A stretch of 9,683 nt of DNA from Bacteroidota bacterium (GTDB lineage: Bacteria > Bacteroidota > Bacteroidia > Chitinophagales > Chitinophagaceae), in the NCBI GenBank assembly GCA_947454745.1, contig CANGMV010000022.1, forward strand, positions 1 through 9,683. Direction: 5' to 3'. The translations under genes and the position numbers were made by a program. Below are positions 1 to 7,656 of this stretch, in pieces (within the stretch, counting starts at the first letter, position 1; each line of letters opens with the position of its first letter). Under the pieces are notes generated by a model. That model had not been told where the DNA came from. It made no database searches and was given only the letters and a program-made list of their open reading frames with translations.

Positions 1-795
1 CAAAAAGGGGTTACTCCATTTGTTGAAAATTTAAAATACTATGGATTGGTAATAAGTGATTGGTTGCCTTTTTCAAGTTGGACCAGTTCATTTCCCGAAC
101 TATTGGGCTTCTTATTTTTATTAATTATTAGCGGTGTTATTGTGTATCGATTTCTGCGTAGGATCGAACACAATTCCTATGAAAAGATTGCTGCCACTTT
201 TACATTAATGTATTCTGCTTTCATGTTAATTGTTGCCACAATTTCAAGGTTCGAAACCATCAACAATCGTTTATTGTCTCCTTTTTATATTCCTTTCTTA
301 TTTACCATTAGCTTTTATATTGTTAGTTTGTTAAAACTTAGCATATCCAATACTGTAAAATTAGTTTTGAAAATTGCGATTGTGTTATTGAGTTTTGTGT
401 CTATTTATAAATATGCCAATATTGGCTTAGCTACTTTAAAAGAGAATAATGAGGGAGGGATAGGTGGTTATACAGATGATGATTGGCGCGTTTCTAGCGG
501 GCTCTTGAATTATTTAAAATCGGATGCTACGTTGTTTACAAAAAAGGAGGTGATTTACTCAAATGCAGCACATGCAGTGTATTTGTATACGCAGCAGCAT
601 GTGCAAATTTTACCCGAGCGAAAATACCCCCAATTGGTAAACGAATTCAATGAAAAACCAAGCCCAATACTCATTTGGTTCAGTAATGAGGGCAATCCTG
701 AAGTTTTAACTTTGGAAGAAGTGCAAAAAACAAAAAATTTACAAATTATTAGCAAATTTAACGACGGGGTTATCTATCAATGTACGTCAAAATAA
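1..795 (+). CDS. C-terminal part of a polytopic membrane protein, probable GT39/ArnT-like glycosyltransferase (5' end outside window)
   Basis: The reading frame is open from the first base of the window, so the true start lies upstream; a TTG at 46 could be mistaken for a start but the frame continues left of it. The visible 264 residues hold about four hydrophobic segments (roughly 33-52, 63-82, 91-112 and 119-137, counted from the first visible codon), followed by a soluble tail of about 125 residues. The order 'several helices, an R-L-x-x-P-x-x-x-P segment (NNRLLSPFYIPFL, 88-100), last helix, then a periplasmic-looking tail' resembles lipid-linked-sugar glycosyltransferases of the GT39/PMT_2 type common in Bacteroidota. 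The catalytic N-terminal loops, with the acidic residues that would prove this, are not in the window, so the family call is tentative. It ends 20 bases before the large polysaccharide synthase gene on the same strand, which fits a shared role in surface glycans but does not prove it. It could instead be an uncharacterised membrane protein. Confidence 0.6.
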   Translation, partial: QKGVTPFVENLKYYGLVISDWLPFSSWTSSFPELLGFLFLLIISGVIVYRFLRRIEHNSYEKIAATFTLMYSAFMLIVATISRFETINNRLLSPFYIPFLFTISFYIVSLLKLSISNTVKLVLKIAIVLLSFVSIYKYANIGLATLKENNEGGIGGYTDDDWRVSSGLLNYLKSDATLFTKKEVIYSNAAHAVYLYTQQHVQILPERKYPQLVNEFNEKPSPILIWFSNEGNPEVLTLEEVQKTKNLQIISKFNDGVIYQCTSK

Positions 796-798
796 GCG

Positions 799-806
799 TA
801 TTTTTG
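799..806 (+). promoter_or_regulatory. Possible Bacteroidota -7 promoter box (TAnnTTTG) upstream of the GH18-CE4-GT2 gene
   Basis: The octamer TATTTTTG fits the TAnnTTTG -7 consensus of Bacteroidota housekeeping promoters exactly and is the only such box in the 20-base gap before the ATG at 816. Transcription would start at about 811-816, giving an almost leaderless mRNA. No TTTG or TTG element is visible 19-21 bases upstream, where the -33 box should be. In AT-rich DNA this octamer can arise by chance, so readthrough from the upstream gene remains an equally good explanation. Confidence 0.3.
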
Positions 807-815
807 TAGTTACCA

Positions 816-3800
816 ATGGAACAGCATCCTCAAATATTTCAGTCTAAGAATAAGTCCAGATGGCAAAGAACTAAATGGGCAATGAGAACTTTATTGTTTT
901 TATTGCCTTTAATTGCGTTAGTTGTTTTTATCGGGATCTATTTTATGAACAAAAATCAGCCTGATATTCCTTTGGAAGGAACGGCGATAAAAAAAGTATT
1001 AACCGATACGACCGATAATTACAGAGAGAGTAAATTAGAAAGAGAATACAAGGGTTTTAAAAAAGCCATTGGTAATAAGTGGGCTAAAGGACAAGGATGT
1101 GGTCAAATAAGTAGTCAACCATTAAATTTATCCACCTCAAAATATTTTAGCGATAGCTTAGGGATAAGAGCTGCCTTTTATGTGAACTGGGATGCGTCAC
1201 AATCTTTTAATTCCTTACAAAAAAATATTGGGCATTTAAATTTGATCTTACCAGAGTGGATGTTTATTGACCCCACTTCGGATACCTTATATAATACAAT
1301 CGATCCAAAAGCGCTTAAAGTAATGCAAGATGCAGGGGTGAAAATCATGCCCTTGTTAACCAATAACTACAAAACATTATTTAGAGGAGAAACCGTAAAA
1401 CGTATCATTAATAATCCCGCCAAAAAGCAAAGGCTGATTAATGACATCATTGCTACTTTAAAGAAGTACAATTTTATTGGTGTGAATATTGACTTTGAGG
1501 AATTGATGTTAGAAAATGATGCGCCATTGATTGCATTTCAAAAATCATTGTATGATCAGTTGCATGCACAAAACTTATTGGTATCGCAGGATGTAATTCC
1601 TTTTAACGATGACTATAACTTTAGTGCTTTAAGTAAATACAATGATTATTTAATATTAATGGCTTACGACCAACACAATGGAGATTCTAAGCCTGGGCCA
1701 AATAGTTCACAAAAATGGATTGAGGCTGCAGTGTTGGACGCAACGCAAAAAATGCCAGCTAATAAAATTATTTTGGCCATTCCTGCGTTTGGTCACGATT
1801 GGCAGTTGAGTAAAAAGGATAAAGTATTAAAACAGTTTGATGTAACGTATCAACAAGCCATTGCAAATGCAAGAAATAGTGATGCAAAAATTGACTATGA
1901 CAATGACTCTTACAATTTAGATTATCAATATTATGATAGTGAGGATCATTTGCATAAGGTCTATTTTGTAGACGCTGCAACGAATTTTAATTCTATTCGT
2001 TTTGCAACTGAAATTAATTTAGCAGGTACTGCCTTGTGGAGACTAGGTGGTGAGGACGTTCGTTTATGGTCATTCTATGATAAACCAATGACCAAGTCGG
2101 CATTAAAATCTTTTGACTTTATTGGATTTAATAAAATCAAAGCAGGTAGTGCGCCCGATTTTGTAGGAGACGGGGAAGTGCTGGATATTATTGCATCGCC
2201 CGAGGATGGATTTATAAGAAGTGAGATAGATACAGCCTCTATGTTGATTGCCGAAGAGTATTATGACAAACTACCATCCACTTATGTTATTAGACGATTT
2301 GGAGCAACTTCGAAAAAGAAGTTAGTGCTTACTTTCGATGACGGGCCAGATCCAAAATACACAAAACAAATTTTAGACACGCTTGCATATTATCATGTTC
2401 CTGCTACATTTTTTGTGGTAGGATATCAAGCGGAAAATAATATTCCTTTAATCAAGCGAATTTTTAGAGAGGGGCACGAAATAGGCAACCATACTTTTAC
2501 CCATCAGGATATGAGTAAAGTAAGTAAGCAATGGGCTGCATTGGAAATGGATGCAACACGTTTATTGATAGAGTGTATTACAGGGCATAGTACCATATTA
2601 TTTAGAGCGCCATTTAATGCGGATAGTGAGCCAGGTAAATATGAAGAGTTGGCACCGATTGCATTGAGCAGACAAAAAAATTATATTACGGTTGGAGAAA
2701 GTATCGATCCAGAGGATTGGCAGATCCCCATTAATGAATACAGGAATGATACTATTTTTGATAGGGTGGTAGATATTTACCAAAGAAAAATAAATACAGG
2801 CAACCCAGAAGACACGTCCATAGCAGGCAGTATTATTTTATTGCATGATGCAGGTGGAAATAGAGAAAACACTGTGAACGCAACTGGAAAAATTATAAGG
2901 TATTTTAAAGAGCAGGGTTATAGCTTTACGACGGTAGCGGATTTATTAGGCAAAAAACCTGAGGACATGATGCCTACTATTCAAAAAGGCAAAGAGTATT
3001 ATTGGCTACAAATAAATTATATATTGGCAGAGGGTGCTTATTTAGGAGGAAACTTCTTTTTTGCGATTTTTATGATTTTCTTGGCTTTGAGTACCATTCG
3101 TATTATCGTGATTGGAATTATGGCATTATTAGAGAAGCGAAAGAAAATTAAATTGGATGCCATTGAGAGTACATTGGCACACCCTTTTGTATCCATTATT
3201 GTTCCTGCTTATAACGAGGAAGTAAATGCAGTTTCTTCCTTACAGAACTTATTAAAATGCGATTATCCCGATTTTGAAATCATTTTTATTGACGATGGAA
3301 GTAAGGATAATACCTATGAGATTGTTAGAAATGCATTTAACGGAAATCCACTGGTAAAAGTATTTACAAAACAAAATGGAGGCAAGGCATCTGCATTACA
3401 ATATGGTATAGGCCAATCACATGCCGACTATGTAGTTTGCATAGATGCCGACACGAAATTAGCATCAGACGCAGTGTCTAAACTGATGCGTAATTTCATG
3501 AACCCATTAAATAAATATGGTCAGGAGGTAGGCGCGGTAGCCGGATCGGTGATTGTGGGTAATGAAGTGAATTTATTAACGAAATGGCAAAGTATCGAAT
3601 ATATTACAAGTCAAAATTTTGACCGTAAAGGTTTTGCTTATTTAAATGCCATTACCGTAATCCCAGGTGCTATTGGTGCTTTTAAGAAGGATGCTTTAAT
3701 TGAGGCTGGCGGCTTTACTACGGACACTTTGGCGGAAGACTGTGATATTACCATGCGTATAATAAAGGCGGGATATATCGTATCAAATGAACCCAAAGCA

Positions 3801-4280
3801 TACGCATATACCGAAGTGCCAGAACACTTAAAGCAGTTTTTAAAGCAACGTGTAAGATGGAGCTTTGGTGTGATGCAAACTTTTTGGAAACACAAGGATT
3901 ATTTGTTTAATAACAAGAATAAGGCTTTGGGTTGGGTGGCTTTACCCGATATGCTTTTGTTTAAATATATCATTCCATTTTTATCTCCAATAGCCGATTT
4001 TTTAATGGTGGTAGCATTGTTAACAGGAAATGGTGGTAAGATTGCTTTTTACTTTTTGATTTATGTAATTGTAGATGCCTTAATTGCATCAATTGCATTC
4101 GCATTTGAAAAAGAAAATCCATTAAAGCTTATTTGGCTAGTACCTCAACGACTTATTTATCGTTGGCTTATGATGTATGTATTCTTTAAAGCCATTAAGC
4201 GAGCCATTAAAGGCGAGTTACAAGAGTGGGGCGTATTAAAGCGCACAGGAAATGTAAAAGATATTCTCTCTAGAGATTAA
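816..4280 (+). CDS. Three-enzyme membrane protein: GH18 glycosidase + CE4 polysaccharide deacetylase + processive GT2 glycosyltransferase
   Basis: This 1154-residue protein probably makes and modifies a beta-linked N-acetylhexosamine polymer (chitin- or PNAG-like; linkage unknown). A basic N-terminus precedes a first membrane helix at about 25-44. A GH18 domain follows (about 115-425), with GVNIDFEE at 222-229 (catalytic acid Glu228), MAYD at 282-285 and a late Trp408. A CE4/NodB deacetylase spans about 500-715 with all motifs: TFDDGP (506-511), HTFTH (559-563), RAPF (597-600), DPEDW (631-635) and LLHD (675-678). A second helix at about 745-771 is followed by KRKKIK. A GT2 domain (about 790-1020) carries DDGS (826-829), the DAD metal site (877-879), AEDCD (973-977) and QRVRW (1011-1015), the signature of processive synthases. 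Three hydrophobic segments follow (about 1045-1070, 1074-1097 and 1106-1125). The helix arrangement puts the first two enzymes in the periplasm and the synthase in the cytoplasm. The ATG at 816 is chosen because the stop of the upstream gene lies just before it and the signal-anchor follows. No PilZ or other regulatory domain is seen. Fused proteins of this type occur in Bacteroidota; the exact polymer is inference. Confidence 0.93.
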   Translation: MEQHPQIFQSKNKSRWQRTKWAMRTLLFLLPLIALVVFIGIYFMNKNQPDIPLEGTAIKKVLTDTTDNYRESKLEREYKGFKKAIGNKWAKGQGCGQISSQPLNLSTSKYFSDSLGIRAAFYVNWDASQSFNSLQKNIGHLNLILPEWMFIDPTSDTLYNTIDPKALKVMQDAGVKIMPLLTNNYKTLFRGETVKRIINNPAKKQRLINDIIATLKKYNFIGVNIDFEELMLENDAPLIAFQKSLYDQLHAQNLLVSQDVIPFNDDYNFSALSKYNDYLILMAYDQHNGDSKPGPNSSQKWIEAAVLDATQKMPANKIILAIPAFGHDWQLSKKDKVLKQFDVTYQQAIANARNSDAKIDYDNDSYNLDYQYYDSEDHLHKVYFVDAATNFNSIRFATEINLAGTALWRLGGEDVRLWSFYDKPMTKSALKSFDFIGFNKIKAGSAPDFVGDGEVLDIIASPEDGFIRSEIDTASMLIAEEYYDKLPSTYVIRRFGATSKKKLVLTFDDGPDPKYTKQILDTLAYYHVPATFFVVGYQAENNIPLIKRIFREGHEIGNHTFTHQDMSKVSKQWAALEMDATRLLIECITGHSTILFRAPFNADSEPGKYEELAPIALSRQKNYITVGESIDPEDWQIPINEYRNDTIFDRVVDIYQRKINTGNPEDTSIAGSIILLHDAGGNRENTVNATGKIIRYFKEQGYSFTTVADLLGKKPEDMMPTIQKGKEYYWLQINYILAEGAYLGGNFFFAIFMIFLALSTIRIIVIGIMALLEKRKKIKLDAIESTLAHPFVSIIVPAYNEEVNAVSSLQNLLKCDYPDFEIIFIDDGSKDNTYEIVRNAFNGNPLVKVFTKQNGGKASALQYGIGQSHADYVVCIDADTKLASDAVSKLMRNFMNPLNKYGQEVGAVAGSVIVGNEVNLLTKWQSIEYITSQNFDRKGFAYLNAITVIPGAIGAFKKDALIEAGGFTTDTLAEDCDITMRIIKAGYIVSNEPKAYAYTEVPEHLKQFLKQRVRWSFGVMQTFWKHKDYLFNNKNKALGWVALPDMLLFKYIIPFLSPIADFLMVVALLTGNGGKIAFYFLIYVIVDALIASIAFAFEKENPLKLIWLVPQRLIYRWLMMYVFFKAIKRAIKGELQEWGVLKRTGNVKDILSRD

Positions 4281-4283
4281 TGT

Positions 4284-4320
4284 AAATAATAATAGGCGCT
4301 TATGGCGCCTATTATTATTT
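4284..4320. terminator. Bidirectional hairpin terminator between convergent genes
   Basis: A perfect 16-base inverted repeat, AAATAATAATAGGCGC at 4284-4299 and its complement at 4305-4320, encloses a 5-base loop (TTATG). The GC-rich core (AGGCGC/GCGCCT) sits next to the loop and the outer stem is A/T only, so each strand ends in a U-rich run after the core. It begins 3 bases after the stop of the + strand synthase gene. The stop codon of the - strand gene (complement of 4319-4321) overlaps its outer edge by two bases. It should therefore terminate both convergent transcripts. Confidence 0.85.
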
Positions 4321-6472
4321 AGGGCTGAACAGTTATTAGCTGCTCCTTGTAAATAGGATCTCCATTACTGGTAATACCTTGTAGAATAATAGCATAGGTG
4401 CCTACTTCGTCGGAAGTAAAAAATGAAATTTTCTTCTTTGATGAATCAGCAAAATTAATATTGGGTTCCCAAAACAATAAATGTCTAAAATCAGGTATTC
4501 GGCTATCTATTTCATTTTGTGTATCATAGCTAGGCGCTTTGAAATATCTTTGTGATTGTAAGCCTTTATAATCCAGTACCACCGAATTAGGATCTAATTC
4601 ATAGGCTTCCATTTTGCCATTATATGTGGTAAAATTAATAATGCCATTATAAGCGAGGTTGCCTAAAAAATATAGTTTTGACACCACTTCTAATTTTCTG
4701 ATTTTTAATGGGTCATATTCCAAGAACTTATCTACATCCTTAATTACGACACCGTCCAATAATATAAGGGGGTCACCTGTAAAAAAATGCTTATTGACAT
4801 CGTCATAAACCGACAGCTTAAATTTTCCATCGGCCTTTGTTAAGCTAACAGGAGTAACATATTCCCTAATTACTTCTTCCAAAGTGGTGAATCTAGCATA
4901 GTTGTCTAGCAAGTAAGTTCTGTCGGCTTTTCCGTAGAATGGGATGGTATCATAATTAGAAGTAGTGAATTGCTGGATATAATTAGGAGTATAAAAGTTT
5001 TGAACTTGAATATTTCGATAATAATTATTTAAATCTGATGCATTTAATTTATCTGCTTTTTTGATAACTAGGGTAGGCCTAGTTGCATCTGTATAAAAAG
5101 GGTTTTCTATGACCACCTTATTGCGAAAATTTTTGTTGCTATCTGCCTGTACAATTATTTGGCCATCGTTGTGTAAGTCTCTAAATTCAAATTGTACATT
5201 GCCATTTTGATCACTAATGGATGATTTGAATTGTGTATTTTTCCCAGGCATAGATACATATCCAGCGCTTTCTTGCATTGGTTGTTCCGTAGTACGCTGA
5301 ACAATTCTTCCTTTCATTATATTGCCGGCCATTTCGGGTGTGAACTTGAATTCCGAAGGTGTACTCGTTAGTACTTGTTCCCAATTGAATCTTCCCCAAT
5401 TATTCTTTTGCATTAATTGATTCATTTGTTCAAATCTATTTTCATGCTTTGCATCAAAATAGTGGTTCGGAGAATCAATATATGTTTCCAAGTCCGATTG
5501 TAGCCAAACATAATTTTGAATATTTATTTCGTCAATGGCTTGAATTCCATCTAATTTATATACAGCCAATGATAGATTCATGTTAACTGCAGATCCATTT
5601 TGAACAGCAGGTTGAATAGATAGGTTTACTTTTTGTCTTGGCTTATAATTTGTCAATTCTACATTTAATAATAAATCTGAATCGCCCTGCTTCGGATAAA
5701 TATAGTACAATCTTTCGCTTACGACTTGTTGATTATTTGAAAACAGGGTGATCGTGTTTACCCCAACACCTAAGTCGTTTTTATTAATATTTATTTGGTA
5801 TAATCCATTTTTGAATGCACCAGTGAATGCTTTTTTTGCAATACCGCGATGGTGTATAATTAAACCGAAAGGTTCAGATGGATTTTTATTACTGCTTAAT
5901 TTTAATTGTATTTCTTTTTCATTTTGCATTTCATCCAAATCAATTCGATATCCAGTTGAGGCATACTTGTTAATTTGGGTAGTATTGCTTTCATTAACTG
6001 AGATAGTAGAATCTGCAGCTATTTGAGTATTTACAAATCTTATTTTTTTTGTGAAAAAGTAGTTAGGGTTAAAATTTTTCATCCAATTAGTATAAGCACG
6101 TATCGTATATTGTCCTGAAGGCAAATTGTTTGGGAAAAGGATAGATCCGTTTCCTGATCCCGATTTTAATTCAATTTTCTCTTGCATTACTGGCTCGTTA
6201 GCTGCGTTTAATAATTCAAAATAGGCAACACTGCTAATTTGCAGCGGTGTATTAAAAAATGCATCTAAATTATAAATTTTAAACCAACAAACTTCGTTGT
6301 TGAAATAAACACTTTTGTCGGTATGCAAATACAACTTCTCTTCTAAATGATTACTTGTATAATGAACTAATTTGTCTTGTAAACTAGTTATGGATGAAGT
6401 TTGTGCGTTTATTTTTGACTGGTTAAACATCAAACAAGTGCTCAACACAAAGGATAGGATATTTTTTTTCAT
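4319..6472 (-). CDS. Secreted protein with macroglobulin-like (MG2) N-terminal region and C-terminal TonB-plug-like domain, no barrel
   Basis: The 717-residue product starts with a Sec signal peptide (MKKN, hydrophobic stretch, probable cleavage after Ala23 in INAQ), so it is exported. Residues about 45-148, with EKLYLHTDKSVYF (45-57), WFKIYN (63-68) and SGQYTIRAYTNWMKNF (119-134), match the MG2-type beta-sandwich found in many Bacteroidota surface proteins. More beta-rich sequence follows, including a carboxypeptidase-regulatory/CNA-B-like stretch at about 386-443 (GRIVQRTTEQPM, then DQNGNVQFEF). Residues about 525-620 resemble a TonB receptor plug: PLILLDGVVIKDVDKF at 568-583, then the KIRKLEVV and YNGIINFTT strands. 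No 22-strand barrel follows; the protein ends about 100 residues later. It is the last gene of a three-gene operon, 15 bases after the DUF4249 gene, and ends in the shared terminator. Proteins of this kind are usually annotated as hypothetical or 'TonB-dependent receptor plug domain-containing'. Its function is unknown; a periplasmic or surface accessory to the receptor encoded upstream is an inference. Confidence 0.85.
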   Translation of the reverse strand: MKKNILSFVLSTCLMFNQSKINAQTSSITSLQDKLVHYTSNHLEEKLYLHTDKSVYFNNEVCWFKIYNLDAFFNTPLQISSVAYFELLNAANEPVMQEKIELKSGSGNGSILFPNNLPSGQYTIRAYTNWMKNFNPNYFFTKKIRFVNTQIAADSTISVNESNTTQINKYASTGYRIDLDEMQNEKEIQLKLSSNKNPSEPFGLIIHHRGIAKKAFTGAFKNGLYQININKNDLGVGVNTITLFSNNQQVVSERLYYIYPKQGDSDLLLNVELTNYKPRQKVNLSIQPAVQNGSAVNMNLSLAVYKLDGIQAIDEINIQNYVWLQSDLETYIDSPNHYFDAKHENRFEQMNQLMQKNNWGRFNWEQVLTSTPSEFKFTPEMAGNIMKGRIVQRTTEQPMQESAGYVSMPGKNTQFKSSISDQNGNVQFEFRDLHNDGQIIVQADSNKNFRNKVVIENPFYTDATRPTLVIKKADKLNASDLNNYYRNIQVQNFYTPNYIQQFTTSNYDTIPFYGKADRTYLLDNYARFTTLEEVIREYVTPVSLTKADGKFKLSVYDDVNKHFFTGDPLILLDGVVIKDVDKFLEYDPLKIRKLEVVSKLYFLGNLAYNGIINFTTYNGKMEAYELDPNSVVLDYKGLQSQRYFKAPSYDTQNEIDSRIPDFRHLLFWEPNINFADSSKKKISFFTSDEVGTYAIILQGITSNGDPIYKEQLITVQP

Positions 6473-6487
6473 AGTGTTTGTACTTGT

Positions 6488-7651
6488 TTATGGCCAAAAA
6501 TTTGGTTTAGTATTAGAGCCTCTAAGTCTGCAATCTACACAGTCGGGAGCTGCTGCATGAAAGCTAATAATAGCACCGGTCATCGGATTGGTTTCGGGAT
6601 AGGTAGGAAGTAAGTATAATCCGTGAATTTGAATACTATCACTATTGTTGGCTATGCTTATTTCGGAACAAGGTTGAAAATAATTCCAGTCGGGCACTTG
6701 TTTACGATTAATAAAAATCCTTTTTTCTTGCACATTGCAAACTTCAATATAGCCAACAACTATTTCATTTGGGTTGCTAGTGCAGTGCAAATTCCCATTC
6801 AGTGCTGAAGGCTGAGCATCAAATACCGATCCAGTACTTTCGGTATTTTTTTTCATTCTTTGTAAGAATTCGTATTTCCCTTTGCTTAAACTAAATTGTC
6901 TTGTGAATAAACTATACATCACGTTTAACTTCCATGAATCAGCAGGAATGTTGGCAATAGGTAAATTTATAATGTTCTTATTTAATGCAACGGTTGATCC
7001 AGTCATGATTTGGGTAGAAGGCTCTGTTTTCCAACAAAAATATTTACCGTAATCGATTGTTTTATTTAGAGAGTCACTAAAAACAACACTGTAAGTTGTT
7101 CCTCGGGAAGTATTAATGGATTTGTATTGCAAAGTACTAAGATAGCCTGAATGAATTTCCCAGGTTTCCGCAGTTTCCCATTGATAGTATTGTGTATTAT
7201 AGTTAAAGTCATGGGTGTTTACATACATTTGAACAGCTCCATTTTCTCTTTTCCAATTCACACTATCAATGACTGGATTATAAATAATTGGACTGAAATC
7301 GGAAACATATTTTTTCCCATCCTTAGTGGCAATATTAAGACGGTATTTTTGATTATTGTTCAAGTTCAATCCATTCGTGCTATAGTTACCTTTGCTTATT
7401 TCGGTAAGTGGTCGAACGGAATTGTCTTCCCCCTCAACTTTCACGATTGCGCCGGCTTCGTAAATAATGGATTGGTTTTGTAAACCTGATGTTCGTGAAA
7501 GGACAATTTTGGTTTCCCCAACGCCACTATTAATGGTTCCTTCTACAACTAAATATCCTGTTGCTGAAGAAATAACTGGTGAGATATACTTTTCCTTGCA
7601 TCCGAACAATACAAGTAAGCAAAACAAAATCGTTGTTAGTGCTGTTTTCAT
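6488..7651 (-). CDS. DUF4249 family outer-membrane-associated lipoprotein
   Basis: The 387-residue product has a lipoprotein signal peptide: a hydrophobic stretch at residues 5-16 and a lipobox ending L-F-G-C with the lipidated Cys at 18, so the mature protein should be anchored to a membrane, probably the outer one. The body fits DUF4249: GYLVVEGTINSG near the N-terminus, a YxLNIATKDGKKYVSDF strand pair near 102-119, and a C-terminal tail CVDCRLRGSNTKPNFWP with Cys371 and Cys374. In Bacteroidota these lipoproteins are regularly encoded directly downstream of a TonB-dependent receptor, as here (5 bases after the receptor stop). By analogy with SusD they may sit on the receptor and help capture substrate, but no substrate is known. 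The ATG at 7651 is supported by the lipobox at the normal distance. There is no Shine-Dalgarno sequence, as usual in this phylum. Confidence 0.9.
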   Translation of the reverse strand: MKTALTTILFCLLVLFGCKEKYISPVISSATGYLVVEGTINSGVGETKIVLSRTSGLQNQSIIYEAGAIVKVEGEDNSVRPLTEISKGNYSTNGLNLNNNQKYRLNIATKDGKKYVSDFSPIIYNPVIDSVNWKRENGAVQMYVNTHDFNYNTQYYQWETAETWEIHSGYLSTLQYKSINTSRGTTYSVVFSDSLNKTIDYGKYFCWKTEPSTQIMTGSTVALNKNIINLPIANIPADSWKLNVMYSLFTRQFSLSKGKYEFLQRMKKNTESTGSVFDAQPSALNGNLHCTSNPNEIVVGYIEVCNVQEKRIFINRKQVPDWNYFQPCSEISIANNSDSIQIHGLYLLPTYPETNPMTGAIISFHAAAPDCVDCRLRGSNTKPNFWP

Positions 7652-7656
7652 ATTGC

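Noticed and set aside
46..48. TTG as the start codon of the first gene
   Set aside because: The same frame is open back to base 1 with residues that read naturally into the protein, so the gene is cut by the window edge and does not start at 46.
3638..3895. 85-codon open frame on the - strand
   Set aside because: It is antisense to the GT2 catalytic core, whose motifs prove the + strand is coding.
5748..6026. 92-codon open frame on the + strand
   Set aside because: It lies wholly antisense to the MG2/plug protein gene and matches nothing I recognise.
6043..6050. Runs of eight A/T (6043-6050, 6462-6469, 6846-6853) as phase-variation tracts
   Set aside because: They encode ordinary Lys-Lys codons in intact frames, and such lengths are expected in AT-rich DNA; nothing suggests slippage switching.
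7151..7483. 110-codon open frame on the + strand
   Set aside because: It is antisense to the well-supported DUF4249 gene and has no recognisable domain; it is a shadow frame.
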